DNA from: Tolypeutes matacus
Taxonomy: Eukaryota; Chordata; Mammalia; Cingulata; Chlamyphoridae
Assembly (NCBI GenBank): GCA_026826555.1
Contig: JAKSZT010017954.1
Location: forward strand, 3,688,408-3,752,407
Direction: 5' to 3'
Length of the DNA stretch: 64,000 nt
Position 1 is the stretch's first letter, and the number at the start of each line of letters is the position of its first letter. The notes under the pieces were generated by a model. That model saw only the letters and a program-made list of their open reading frames with translations, made no database searches and was not told the DNA's origin. The position numbers and the translations under genes are program-made. Positions 43,261 to 55,095 of the stretch are shown piece by piece.

Positions 43261-45005
43261 AGGAAGGGGTGCCTTTTTCTAATTTTCACAAAGGCACAGT
43301 GAGGATGGCAGGGGCCCAGCAGCCCACTCCCCATCCCCATCACGAGCCGATCCTGCGCCAGGAGAGCTGCAGGCCTCAGTCCCCCGAGCTGGAATTTCAT
43401 CCTCCGGTTCTGGTAACTCGCCTACAGCGATGAAATTACACCCACGGGTTCTGCCCACCGGGCCTCCTGCGAGCCTCCCGCCCCCCCCAGGTGGGCCCCT
43501 GGAGCCCCAGATGTTGTGGGGCCAGGGCAGCTGGAGGTCAGGCAGGGCTGGGGAGGGGACTGTCCTGCCCTGTGGGTGTCTCATCCGTTTCTTACGTGTC
43601 CCACCTGGGTAGGCAGCGTGTCTCTGGTCTCTGTTCCAACAGCTGCTCAGCTTAGGTAGAAATTATGGGTTTTCCTGAAACAAGGGCATGGCTGTCTCTG
43701 GGGGAAGAAGAGAGGGGGAAGCTGGCTTTGCAGATAGGCGGATGACTGAGGGTCATTCAGAACTGCTGTGTGACCTTGGGCAGGTGACTTTACATCTCTG
43801 GGCTTTGGTTAAACAGAACATCTGGTTTTCAGGGCCAGCGTGAGAGTCCGCTTGGGTAATCCAAGCTAGTGAGTTTCCGCAGAGCCCTGGGAGGAGGTGG
43901 GGACATGGAGGCTCATAGTTTCTACTTTTATCCGAGTTACCTGTTAGGGCTCTAAATAAAACATTGGTCGTGAAAACGTTTGAGACCCTGTACTTACTGT
44001 CTTGTGGTAGGCCGTACGTGAACAGTGGCCGTCCTCATGAACCTTTGGGTGGGCAGCACTGAGATTTCAGTTGGTCATGGAAGCTTCTGGTCAGGCCGAC
44101 TGCGGCTCTGCCACTCGCCCTCTGCGTGTGACTTGGAGGGCTGCCTAGTCGGCTGAGCCTTGGTTTGACCACCTAGAACATGGGGATGGTGGCCAGGACC
44201 TTTGCAGGGTTGCCTGGGTGGGTGGGGGGAGCTTCTCGAGTGGAGGCGCCCGAATGCAGGGGGCGACCAACAAGCGCTTGTTTCCCACGGTCTCTGGGTT
44301 TCCCAGGAGTTGCGGCTTCCTACGAAAAGGGAACTGCCTGATGATAACGTGGCTGTGTGGGTGTCTTGAGTGAGTCGGGAGTTTTTAGCTTTGTTTTGAG
44401 GGAGGCTGTAGCCTCCCTCTGACGAGCCAGGCCACCCCAGCACCTCACCCCTGATGCCCCCTCTCCTTCAAGCCAGGCTCCCCTATGTCTCATGAAGCCC
44501 TTAAAGGCTGGACCCCCCAGTTCAACCCTGGAGCCTGCACTGGGTGGGAAGCTGCAAGGACGGGCCCTTTGGGTGTTACTGGGTGGCCCCCTGGAGCAGC
44601 CCAGACCCCTGCATGCCCACCCATCTAGCTGCAGGGTGGTCCTGGCGGGCTCCAAAGGGTCTGGTGACTGGGCCAGGCCGGTGCCGCTCGTATTTATCCG
44701 GGAGCTGGTTTTTCAGGTGTGGCGGCTTTAGCAGAGAGGCCCAGGCTGGGAGGGTAGGGCCTTTGGGAAGGAGGGTGGTTGCACCCTGGCTTCCAGCTAG
44801 GGATGTGGGCCCTCGGGGCAGGTGGGCAAAACCACATCCTCTCTCTTTGATCCTAGTCCATCGTCCGCCAACCCTGGGCCAGCCTCTCCCCGAGATAGTC
44901 TGTTCTCCCCACATCCAAGGGAAGCATGCTTGTGGTTACCTTGACTCGGAGGCCAGTGCCCCTCCTTGGAAGTCTCCTTTGGCTGCCTCCAGTCTTCCCC
45001 ACTTA
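43261..45005 (+). other. Probable intronic unique sequence, no gene seen
   Basis: No recognised repeat over most of it; MIR-like scraps near 43755-43815 (TGACCTTGGGCAGGTGAC). The frames lack domains. Confidence 0.4.
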
Positions 45006-45190
45006 GCAAGGTACCATGGAATCATCAGAGCCTTTGAAGCCAGAAGGATATGGGTTCAAATCCCAGCATGACCACTGCCCTGCTGTGGGGCTTAGGCAAA
45101 TGATTTCACCTCCCTGAGCCTAGTCAGAACAAAAGAGAGTGGTTATCGGTACATTACAGGGGTGTTGGGAGGATCGGCTTGTTGAGTTGG
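45006..45190 (+). repeat. MIR SINE
   Basis: AATCATCAGAGCCTTTGAAG, ATGGGTTCAAATCCCAGCAT and GACCACTGCCCTGCTGTGGG lead into a diverged core (CACCTCCCTGAGCC), then GGGGTGTTGGGAGGATCGG. The tRNA-like B box and MIR core are in order. Confidence 0.8.
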
Positions 45191-45999
45191 GGGACATTGG
45201 TCACCATCCCAGTTAAGAGCATTTCTTTAACTTGTCACATGATGACCCCAGAGGCTGGCCCTCTCACGAGCCCCAGTCCTGCCTGAGGGGGACTGCCTGC
45301 CGTCATTCCCTGCTCTGGTCTTACCTCCTGCTTTTCCAGGACACATACCTTCTGCCCACGGAGCTTCCACTGGATGGGAAACCATCCAGGGTAGATCTGG
45401 TTAGTTCCCCTTGACCCCTCTTCAGCCCTTGTTGAGGTAATTGAGTCATCATGTTGAGTGCTTGTAGGGTACTACCCAGGGGAATCAGACCCTGTCTGAG
45501 TTTGGGAGAGCCTGCTGGCAGGGGAGGTGAGACACACTCACTTCCGGTTGTGCCTGAGGGAAGCCTGCATGAGAGGTGACTTCCCCTTGGGCCCTGGAGG
45601 ATGGATGGGATTTGGACATAGGAGTAGGCAGGAGTGGGCATTCCAGAGGGAGGGAGTAGCATGAGTAAGGCTCTGGAATCAGGAAATGATAGGGTGCACA
45701 CGAACAAGTGGGTCTTCACTTCAGAAGTGGCAAGATGTTCTACAGGAAACCAGCTGGGATGGTGTTTTGGGACCAGGTGAAGACTTTCACCTGATCGCCT
45801 CACTCCCAGGCTGCTCAGTACTCTGCAAAGGCTTCCCATGGCTCCTAGGAGAAAGTACCAGCCTGGTACTGCCTATTTCTGCTCCAGCCATGCTGAGTTC
45901 CCTGAGTTTCTAGAACATTCCATGCCTATCTTACTTCCCAATATGCTGCTTCTCCCTAGAGTCTAGGGTATGTTTCAGTGCTTCCTGTCTATGTCATTG

Positions 46000-46275
46000 G
46001 GCTAATTCTATTTGCAGGTCTCGGCTTGGAACTTTCTGGAAGCCTTCTCTCCTACCCTCCACCACTACCCTGAAGTCTGTGTTTGGTGCCCCTCTTCTGT
46101 CTTCCCACAGTCCCCTGAACCTCCCCAGCAAAGCCTTCGTCACATACTGTACTGTAATTGCCCTGGTACTTGTCTGTCACCTTCACAGAACTATAACTTC
46201 TTGTCTCTTGTCTCTGCATCCCTGCTCCTGGCACAGAGCAAGTGTCCAGTACAGACTTGTTAAGTGAATTAGAAG
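46000..46275 (+). repeat. L2 3' end fragment
   Basis: GAACTTTCTGGAAGCCTTCT, ATCCCTGCTCCTGGCACAGA and CTTGTTAAGTGAATTAG match the LINE2 3' region in order. Confidence 0.65.
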
Positions 46276-46609
46276 CTAGATGTGGGATGTTTGGGTTGGG
46301 GGTGGGGGGTGGTAGGTATAAATGAGGGGGCTTTGGAGGTCAGGGGGCCTTCTCCACCCCTCAATGCCAGCTCGTCTCCCCTCCACCCCAGGAGCTGCCT
46401 CTGCTGGGCCATGGGTCTCAGGGGCCAGAGGCATGGTGGTGGGCAATGGTGAGGGCAGGAGGCCACGAATATCCATCTGTTCTTCCCGATGGCGTCACGT
46501 CTCCAATTTGGGGGGGGGGTTCCCCTCTGCAAAGGGCAGCTGGTGTGTGTGTGCAGAGGGCACAAGGGCGGAGCTTCAGAACAGTTCATCCCTGGGCTGT
46601 TTAGACACA

Positions 46610-46730
46610 CGCGATTATTGCATGCACGTGCAGGTGTCTATCCGTGTATGATTGTGTGCATGCACGTGCAGGTGTCTATCCGTGTATGATTGTGTGCATG
46701 CACGTGCATGTGAATATCCGTGTTTTTGTG
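46610..46730. repeat. Minisatellite, 38-bp unit
   Basis: CATGCACGTG recurs at 46621, 46659 and 46697, exactly 38 bp apart, with GTGTCTATCCGTGTATGATT between. The first two units are nearly identical and the third is degenerate. The alternating purine-pyrimidine TGCATGCACGTGCA could adopt Z-DNA. Confidence 0.9.
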
Positions 46731-47039
46731 GCACCCCAGGGGCCACTCTGCGGATCACTTGACATTTAGATGAATACTGACCAACCACCAGCAGGGGCCG
46801 AGCACTTCCTGGTGTAGAGAGCCTCTGGTCCTGGGGAGTGGCAAAGATGTGGGGCTGCCCTCTCAGAGTCCATTTGGCTCCAGGTCATGGGAAACCTGAC
46901 CACAGAGGCTTCAACAAAGAGGGGCTTATTTCTTCCTTACAAGAAAGAGCTCATGGTGGGCTCTCCAGGGCTGGTTTGGAGGCTCAGCAGTGCCTTCAGA
47001 GATTCAGGTTCTTTTCCTCCCTAGCACATTGGACTTTTT

Positions 47040-48560
47040 TTTTTTTTTTTAAGTTTATTTTTTTCCTTAAAGTGTCTAATTCAGTGGTTCTACATAGATT
47101 CACAAAGTCATGTAACTGTCTTTGCTGTCTAATGCCAGAACATTTTCATCACCCCAAAAAGATACCAATGCCATAATCATTAGCAGTCACCTCCCCTCCC
47201 CTCTCGCCCCTCCTCCCCAGCTCCTGTAACCACTAATCTCCTTTCTCTCTCAATTTGCCTTCTTTGGACATTTTATATAAATGGCCTCATGCAACACGGG
47301 GCTTCTTGTGAACAGTGTCTTTCACTTAGCATAATGTTTCCAGGGTTCATCTGCATTGGCATGTGTCAGCACTTCATTCCTTTACACAGCTGACTAATAT
47401 TCCATTATATGCATAGTCTACATCTTGTTTATCCATTCATCTGTTGATGGACACTTAGGTTGCTTCCACCTTTTGGCTATGGTGAATAATGCTGCTGTGA
47501 ACATTTGTGTACAAGTTTCTCCAGGGATACATGTTTTCATTTGTTTTGGGTCTATACTTAGGAGTGGAATTGCTGGGTCAAATGGTAAGTCGATATTTAA
47601 CGTTTTGAGGAACTGCTTTCCACGGTAGCTGCACCATTTTACATTCCCACCAGCAGTGTACAAGGATTCCTATTTTTCCCTATTTTCCCCAGTACTTGTT
47701 TCCTGCTTTTTGTTTGTTTTAGCCATTCTTGTGAGTGTGAAGTGGTATCTCATTGTGAGTTTAATTTGCATTTCCCTAATGTCTAATGTTAAGCACCTTT
47801 TCATATGCCTTTTGGCTATTTGTATATCTTTTTTGAAGAAATGCCTATTTATTTCCTAGCTGCTAAAACAAATACCATACAATGGGTTGGCTTAACAACA
47901 TGAATTTGTTGGCTCCTGGTTTCAGTGGCTAGAAAGCTTCCCAGGGTTGGTATCTTCTGGGCAGCTGGCACTCTTTGGGGTTCCTTAGCTCTTCTGTCAC
48001 ATGGCGAGGTCCTCTCCTTTCTCCTCTGGGTTCTGTGGACTTCCAGCTTCTGGCCACTCCCCATGACTTCTCTCTCTGTGGACTTCTGTGTAAGAACCTC
48101 CAGTAATAGGATTAAGAGCCATTCTGACTGGTAAGGCCACACCTTAACTGAAGTAACCTCATCAAAAGGTCCTGTTTACAGCAGGCTCACACCCACAGGG
48201 ATGGATTAAGATTAAGAGCATGCATTTCTGGGGTATGTAACTCTAAGCCACCCAAAGTCCTTTGCCCAGTTTTTAATTGGGTTTTTGTTGAGTTTAAAGA
48301 GTTCTTTATATATTCTGGATACTAGACCCTTATCAGATATGTGATTTGCAAATGTTTTCTCCCCTTTTGTAGGTTACCTTTTCACTCTCTTGAGAGTGTC
48401 CTTTGAAGCACAAAAGTTTTAAAGTTGTATGAAATCTGGTTTATCTGCATTTGTTGGTGGTGGTGCTTGTTCTTTGGGGTCTCCCCTTCCGTGGTACATG
48501 ATGCTGTTGAGTTTTTGGTCTTTCAGGTTGACTCAAGTGCCTTGTGCCTAGGGCTGGGGC
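47040..48560 (-). mobile_element. L1 3' part, minus strand, split by an LTR
   Basis: A T run and 3' UTR (TCTAATTCAGTGGTTCTAC) lead into the reversed ORF2 end (CATCTGTTGATGGACACTTA, GGTTGCTTCCACCTTTTGGC, GCACCATTTTACATTCCCAC). It breaks at about 47841 and resumes at 48245 with AAAGTCCTTTGCCCAGTTTT and TTCTTTATATATTCTGGATA. On the minus strand a fragment translates as an L1 ORF2 tail (DGxLGC-type end at 47418-47663). Confidence 0.88.
47841..48244 (-). mobile_element. MaLR/ERVL-like LTR, repeated family member 3, inside the L1
   Basis: TTTCCTAGCTGCTAAAACAA, ATACCATACAATGGGTTGGC, CTTTGGGGTTCCTTAGCTC, TCACATGGCGAGGTCCTCTC, CCACACCTTAACTGAAG and GGGGTATGTAACTC. The L1 reads through on both sides, so the LTR is the younger of the two. 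Confidence 0.85.
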
Positions 48561-49014
48561 TAATGGCTTCAGTAGGGCCTCCTCCTTTTCATCTCTGGGG
48601 CTTCATCCCCACCCCTGTTCCTCAGCTCTTGGATGGGGTGTGCCATGTCCTTTTGAGCCATGAGACCTTAGAGCTGGGAGGGGCCTCGGAATGTGTTGGC
48701 TCCTCCATTCCTTTTCATGTGGGGAAACTCAGAACCCCTGGCTGGGAAGACACTTGATCGAGGTTCTGGAGTTCTAAGAATCAAGATCCAGAAACTTATC
48801 TCGTGACTCCGGGCCTGGGGCGCCGTGCCCTCCCGCAGGTGCCCCCTGAGTCCCCTTGTCTGCCTGTGGCTGGGAATCACCTCCTGTCTGTTTTAGGATG
48901 CTGGGTGGGCCCCTGGTAGAACTGCTGGTGAGAGGCTTTGGAGTAGGCTTGGAGTAGGCCCGGGCAGGGTGGGGCCGGGGGGGAGAGTAGAGACATGAGA
49001 GTGGTCAGGGCTTC

Positions 49015-49430
49015 TGACTTAGTCCGCGAGGCTGCTACGACAAATACCACACACTGGTTGGCTTAACAACAGGAATTTATTGTCTCCTGGTTTCGGGGCC
49101 TAAAAGTTCAACATGAAGGTGCCGGCAAGGCCTTGCTTTCTCCTGGAGGTCTGCAGGGTCATGGCTTGCACCTCCACCTCCTTGTGTCTGCTCTTCTGGT
49201 TTCTGCCAATTCTCCCCGTGTGTCCTCCTCTGACTTGCTGCTTCTGGATTTCTTTTGCTTATCAAGGCTTGCAGTCAGGCTGGTGGAGGCCCACCCTGAT
49301 TCAGTTAGACCACACCTTAACTAAAAATAACATCTTCCAAAGGTCCTGTTTACTCGCCTTCACTCCCACAGGCATGTGGGTGAAGATTAAGAACATGTCT
49401 TTGTTGGGGTGCATAATTCAAACTACCACA
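49015..49430 (-). mobile_element. MaLR/ERVL-like LTR, repeated family member 4
   Basis: GGCTGCTACGACAAATACCA, GGTTGGCTTAACAACAGGAA, TTTATTGTCTCCTGGTTTC, CACCTTAACTAAAAATAAC, GGTGAAGATTAAGAACATG, ending AATTCAAACTACCACA. Confidence 0.82.
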
Positions 49431-50467
49431 GCGTGCAAAACATCCCAAACAGGGAGAGAACGAGACAGTGTGGCTGCAGATTCTGCCTGGAGGCAGGAGG
49501 CTAGCAAGTTGTTGATTGCGGTGGAGTATGGGAAAAGTCGGGGCCCCTGGAGACGAGTGGGAGAGAGGGGCGCCTACCTCTGCCCTTTGGAGCCTGTGGC
49601 ATCACTTAGGGTAACCCCTTAAGCTTCAGTGCGTGCCCAGGTAAATCCCAGCAGGCCCAGTCCTTTGGGTCTACTGGGGTGGGGGAAGGGGCAGCGATCT
49701 GGGCATACTTCCCTAAAGGAGGCTTCCCAGGAGCCCCGGGTGGGCAGGGGGACTGTCTTGGGTAGCGTCACCTCCTTGGAAGGGTGAGCCCAATCAGTGA
49801 TGCAGGCTTCCGCTGGAATTAAATTCTGATGTTGGGTCGCCATCACTGCTGGTGTGGGTTGTGTTTTCCCCCTTGGAGCTGCCGAGAACTTTCCAGTCCT
49901 CTGTGAGGATGGATGTACCAGGGGAGGCGGGCGTGGCCGGGCCAGTAGGCACAGAGGTGGCTCCCGTTGCAGGTGCCTGCCAGCCATTTCTGGGAGCCTG
50001 TTCAGAACTTCTTCCAGCTGCATGACGAGGTTTCTCATTCAGGAGGCCTTGGAGGGCCAGAGCCTGGGAACAGTAGAAGTGTGCCAGAGGCAGGGCCTGG
50101 GCACCTTCCCCGCCGACCTGCACCCCCACCTGGAGGCCAGAAGCTGGGGGGCAGAACTTTAGAAATGGGCGGCTCTCCCATTCTGGGCTTTGGATGGGGC
50201 TTCTTACTGGGCGTGAGCTGGTGACTCTTGGCTCCCACTCTCCTGGCTCGGTGTCTGCAGACCTAGTCTGAGTCTGGGGCACAGACTGGCCGTGTTCCAG
50301 AAATTCTCTGCTGTTGACCACATAACCCACCAGGACATCCCTGGACGCCCATTGTTTGGGCAGCATAGGGACCTTCCCTGGACCCTTATCCCATTTTTGC
50401 CTCAGAAAAATGAGGTCCCCGCCGACATGTGGGGCCTTACCTAGTGTCAAGGGCCCATGATGCTTTT

Positions 50468-50571
50468 GGTATTTTTGTTTTGTTTTGTTTTGAGGTACCA
50501 GGGCCTGGGATTTAACCCGGGACCTTGTATGTGGGAAGCCGGCGCTCAACCACTGAGCTATACTAGCTCCC
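50468..50571 (-). mobile_element. DAS-type SINE, single unit, minus strand
   Basis: (TTTTG)n tail, then GAGGTACCAGGGCCTGGG, CGGGACCTTGTATGTGGGAA, CTCAACCACTGAGCTATACT, then AGCTCCCC, a reversed tRNA-like head. Target duplication: CCATGATGCTTTT (50455-50467) and CCATGATGCCTTT (50572-50584). Confidence 0.9.
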
Positions 50572-50789
50572 CCATGATGCCTTTGGGAAGCCTGCCTCAG
50601 GTCCCACTGTGACCCCAGGGAGGAGGCCTGGCCCCAGCCCCAAAGGCCCCTCACCATCTAGTGGGGGGTGGGGAGTGGGGTTTAGCTAGGACTAAGACCC
50701 AGGCGAGGTTTGCATAGAAAGGCTATCGGCAGCCCTCCTGTGGGCCTGAGGCTTCTGCCTGAGGGAGGAAGGAGCAGAGCATTATGTGT

Positions 50790-50900
50790 GTCTTTATCTT
50801 TAATGGAGGAGGAGACTGAGGCCCAGAGAGGGGCAGCAAATTGCCCAGCATCACACAGCCCCTGGGGGCAGAGCAGGGGCTGGGCCCAGATCTGAAGGCA
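50790..50900 (+). repeat. MIR/L2-like fragment
   Basis: GAGGAGACTGAGGCCCAGAG, GCAAATTGCCCAGCATCAC and GGGGCAGAGCAGGGGCTGG. Confidence 0.6.
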
Positions 50901-51556
50901 GGCCCCAGGCAGGTTCCCGAGTCCGCGTGCTTCAGGCGCCCTGCTCTCCTCACCTTGGCTCTAGGGAGGGCCTGTGGTGGCCTCGGCTGGGCTCTCCCTG
51001 TCCCTGGGGTGGATGGAGAAGAGGCAGGGAGGGCATCTTTGTGAAATCACGCTACCTGGCCGGAGTCTCAGGTGAGCCCAGTACCTGCCCCAGGGGAGCT
51101 GAAGTAGCTTTCCGCATCCCGGCATGGTGGAGCGCCGAGGTGGGAATAACACAAGCATGTGGAGAAGGCGGGTAGCGTGGACGTGGGGGTCAGTTCCAGC
51201 TCCCTGGGGGGCCTGGTGTGATCATGGGCAGGTCCCCTCCATGCCGGCCTCAGTTGTCCAGCTGTGGGATGGATGAAGATGCCCGTCCTGCCTCCCTTCA
51301 GGGTGCCAGGATGTCAGGCGTGACGGGCATGTGACAGCCGTGATGGGTGTGTGCATGTCCAGCCACAGAATGATGTGCTGTCCTCCGGGGCCCAGGGATT
51401 TAGGGGAACCAGCCCTCCCACGCACAGTCACCTGCCAGTCGGGGGACCGCAAACCTTCCTGTGACATGTGGGGTGGACCTTGTACCCCGCCGACCCTGTC
51501 TGATGGTGTCCTCTGCCCAGAACTCACAGGAGGTGTGAATGGGGGTCTGGGGTGTT

Positions 51557-51950
51557 TGTCTCAGTCAGCAAGGCTGCTGCGACAAATGCCACACAGTGGG
51601 TGGGCTTACACAGTGGGGATTTGCTGGCTCACATTTTGAGGCTGGAAGTCGAAAATCAAAACATGGGCAAGACTGGCTTTCTCCCTGAAGACGGTGGCAT
51701 TCTGGTGCCGGCCGCCGGCCATCCTTGGGGTTCCTTGGCTGCTCTCTCCTCCCCCCCCAATCTGGTCTTCTCCTTTCTGGCTGCTGGGACTTCCAGGGTT
51801 CTCCTTACCAGGCCTCTGGTAATGTGGCTCAAGACCCACCCTCATTCAGGCAGGCCCCACCTTACCTAAAAATAAGCTCTGCGGGAGGCCCTATTTACTG
51901 TGGGTTCCCATAGGAGTGCAGATTAGGAATGGGATATGGGGACCACAGGG
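51557..51950 (-). mobile_element. MaLR/ERVL-like LTR, repeated family member 5
   Basis: TGTCTCAGTCAGCAAGGCTG, CGACAAATGCCACACAGTGG, GGAAGTCGAAAATCAAAACA, CATCCTTGGGGTTCCTTGGC, CCACCTTACCTAAAAATAAG. Confidence 0.82.
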
Positions 51951-52228
51951 GTTAGCCATGGTGTGTGCACACGCAAGCAGCAGACAGGAGGAAGAGGTGC
52001 AGGTGTGGTAACGGACCCCAGAAGGCTGGAGATCCGAGCGGAAAAGAGCCTCTTCCCGATGTGTGGAAAGTAGTCTCCTGGGGAGTTGAACACCGAGCTT
52101 GCTTAGAAATCATTTCATCCCTACGCCTCTGTATTCCCATCTGTAAAATGGGTTCTTGTATGGGTGTGGTGCTGCTTGAGGAGGAGGTCTGCCCAGGCCC
52201 AGAGGAGGTGCTCCCTCCATGGGTGACT

Positions 52229-52230
<2 letters not shown>

Positions 52231-52260
<30 letters not shown>
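52231..52260. repeat. Homopolymer T, 30 bases
   Basis: Unbroken T run; possibly the A tail of a minus-strand retroelement, though none is recognised to its left. Confidence 0.95.
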
Positions 52261-52264
<4 letters not shown>

Positions 52265-52600
52265 GAGTCATAGCTCAGCTTGGCACCTCTATGTCCACCC
52301 CTGCTTGGAAGCCTTCCATGGTTCCCAGTTCTCATTAGAGCCCCACTATACTCGCCTGCCCCATACCTTAGTCCAAGCTGCCTCCCACCCCAGGGGACCC
52401 TGCCCACCCTTTGGAGCCAGCTCTCCACACCCACATCCCCACCCGCCAGTTGCTCCTGTTTGAGGAGCTGACAGGAGGCTCTGGGCCACCAGTGATGAAC
52501 TTCAGCTTCTCTTTCTGAGCCCAGGAGCTCCTTGGGGGCAGGGACCATGCCAGGCTCACCCCCACCTCTGGGTGTGGCTCATTGCAGGTGCAGTGAAAAT
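52265..52600 (+). repeat. L2-like fragment
   Basis: GAAGCCTTCCATGGTTCCCA, TTAGTCCAAGCTGCCTCCC, GAGCTCCTTGGGGGCAGGG and ACCATGCCAGGCTC are in LINE2 3' order. Confidence 0.6.
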
Positions 52601-52864
52601 GCTGCGGAATTGGTCGCTGTGGCCCAGCATCCTGCAGATGGGACGAGGCCCCAGGGGGTGGGCCTACAGGGGACCCTGGAATGGGAAGCTCAGTGAGGAA
52701 AGCTAGGGGGTATGGCAGGAACAGGGCTTGACAGTGCGGGAGGGCGTTCAGCTGGAAGGGGCATGCATGACTTCGATGAATGTTCTAGAGCCAGGGGAGG
52801 GACCAGGGTGGCCCTTTCATCTGGGGCTACGGGTAAGAAGGCCCTTGGAGACCCTCTGACCAGT

Positions 52865-52965
52865 TTCTTAATTTACAGATGGGGGAACTGAGGCTGAGAG
52901 GGGCAGTGCCCAGGGTATATGTTAGGGCAGAATTTGAGATCAGAGCTCAGGTCTCCAAAACACTA
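52865..52965 (+). repeat. MIR/L2-like fragment
   Basis: AATTTACAGATGGGGGAACT, GAGGCTGAGAGGGGCAGTGC. Confidence 0.55.
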
Positions 52966-53539
52966 GCCCACCCCAGGGCAGGGCCTTCCCTGGGACCCCT
53001 GGGCTCAGAGGCAGCAGGAGGAGGGAGGGAGCCAGCCCAGTGGGGCAGGGTTGGCTGCCAGCTGGGACAGGGCCCCTGGAGCCAACGCCCCGAGATTAGA
53101 TCAGCCAGCAGTGATTAGCTTTTTTCCACCCAGCCTCTTCCAGACAAGAAAAGGCCTGATGTGCCTCATCCAGGTACTTCTTTCTCTGCAAGGCATGTTT
53201 ACGTCTGGCAAGGGGGCCTCAGGGTCTGGCACCACCCCAGCGCTAGTTTTTTTTCCCCCACCAGCCCCTGAGTTTTTTTGCACATGCCCGATTAAGAGCA
53301 AGTAAATACTGATGCACTAGCAGATGAGCCCGGAGAAGCTGCCGAGGGTCAGCCAGAGTGGGGGGACGGCTGCCCGGGTTCACCGACCCCCAGCCGAATG
53401 TCAGGCCTGCACCTCCCACCCGGGAATATCCTTGTGCTGCCGGTCAGGAGGACTACGTGGGCTGACCTAGAGTTGCAGATGCGGTGACGTCAGCGTGAAG
53501 CAGTCATTGCCATCGCGGCTGCCTTTTATTTAACGAAGG

Positions 53540-53740
53540 CTCATGACCCATCAGGCCCAGTGCCAAACACTCTTCACACATTGTCTCACGAGGTCCTCAC
53601 AGTGCGGGGACAGCAGAACCAGTGGTGCCATTTTGCACATGAGTCAAGGGACTTGTGTACCTTGATGGGGCGTTGCCAGCTGGGAATGGCTGGGCAGGGA
53701 CTTGAACCCAGCTCTGCTGGGCTCCAGAGCCCATGCGTTT
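53540..53740 (+). repeat. MIR/L2-like fragment
   Basis: GGCCCAGTGCCAAACACTCT, CTCACGAGGTCCTCACAGTG, CATTTTGCACATGAGTCAAG, GGGACTTGAACCCAGCTCTG. Confidence 0.65.
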
Positions 53741-53849
53741 TCCCTCCTCATGTGGGGGGGGGAATATGAGGCTCGAGGTGTGTGGCATGGGCATGGGGGG
53801 CCTTGGGTGCACAGTCTTGCATCTCCCCTGCTTTCAGACACCTTCTTTC

Positions 53850-53985
53850 CTTTAGCCTCTTGTCATTCACCATCAAGCATTTATGGGGTTTCTACGATGA
53901 ATCAGGCACTGTTCTAACTTCTGAGGGGACAGCAGTGAACAAATGAAAATCCTGGGGTCTAGTGGGACCTCCAGCTCCCGTCCCT
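53850..53985 (-). repeat. L2 3' end fragment, minus strand
   Basis: CATTCACCATCAAGCATTTA, ATGAATCAGGCACTGTTCTA, GGGGACAGCAGTGAACAAAT, CTGGGGTCTAGTGGGACC. Confidence 0.7.
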
Positions 53986-54671
53986 TCCCTGGCCTGGCTT
54001 TAGGTCCCTGCCATCCTGCACCTGCCTTCCCACCACGTGGAGGGGGCGAGGGACCGTCTTGGCACCTTGGCTGATGTGTCCCCCTGGGCCTGTGTCCTGA
54101 TCTCAGAGGCTGTGGGTCTATTCTGGAAGGACCTGGGAAGCCTGGCCCATGATGGAGAGGCTGTTTCCTTCCAACCCCATTGGTTCAGGTTTCCCCATCT
54201 TCAAAAGTCAAGCCCTTTTTGAGCTCCCTGCTTTCTCTGCTTCCTTTCTCACCCGACCCCCGCTGCCTCTGCTGCTCACCCCATCTCAGCCCATGGCCCC
54301 TGCCGCCCCCCACCCCTGCTCCCCGCCCCAGCCCTGCCACCATCCCCAGGGTCCCTGTGTCCCTCTGACCTCCCACCTCCCTGGCCTCTGTGACCCAACC
54401 CTCCTCTGCCTCCCCCGACTCACTCGTCCTCAGCAGTCTCATTTGTCAGCTCTTCTTCCTTGAACACTCGAGCTCTCCCAGGCTTCATCCTCAGTTTCCC
54501 TCCAGTTTCTCCCGCTACATTCTCCCCGGGCAGCTTACCCACTCAGGTGTCCCTGCTGCCCCGGCGCCTCTCAGATCTTGCCTTCCAGCCCAGCGCCCTC
54601 TGATCACCCACAGGGTACAGAACCTCGCCCCTCAGATGGCCCCCGGCATCCAGACTCAGCCAGCCAGCCTC

Positions 54672-55095
54672 CCCCGTGTCCACTGCTGACCCGGCCTCCT
54701 CTCTCCAGCCTCCTCCCTGTCTGTTCCCTGCTGACCCTGACTCCTCTGTCCAGCCTTCTCCCTGTCCACTGCTGACCTGGCCTCCTCTCTCCAGCCTCCC
54801 CCGTGTCTACTGCTGACCCGGCCTCCTCTCTCCAGCTTCCTCCCTGTCTGTTCCCTGCTGACCCTGACTCCTCTCCAGCCTCCCCCGTGTCCACTGCTGA
54901 CTTGGCCTCCTCTCTCCAGCCTCCCCCCTGTCCGCTGCTCACCTGGCCTCTCTCCAGCCTCTTCCTTGTCCTCTGCTGGCCCGGCCTCCTCCCTGTCTGT
55001 TCCCTGCTGACCCAGACTCCTCTGTCCAGCCTCCTGCCTGTCCACTGCTCACCTGGCCGCCTCTCTCCAGCCTCCTCCCTGTCTGCTCCCCACTG
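54672..55095. repeat. Minisatellite with two alternating unit types (about 41-42 and 45 bp)
   Basis: About ten units share CTGCTGACC.GGCCTCCTCT and CTCCAGCCTCC.CCC.TG. One type begins TCCACTGCTGAC; the other begins TCTGTTCCCTGCTGAC. Many unit lengths are near multiples of three, so the minus strand stays open for 112-129 codons (54604-54942, 54656-55045) as a Gly/Arg/Glu-rich repeat. There is no splice or start context, so this is not called a gene. Confidence 0.88.

Noticed and set aside
49794..50657. 287-codon minus frame as an exon
   Set aside because: It runs through a SINE (50468-50571) and unique GC-rich sequence with competing plus frames; no domain.
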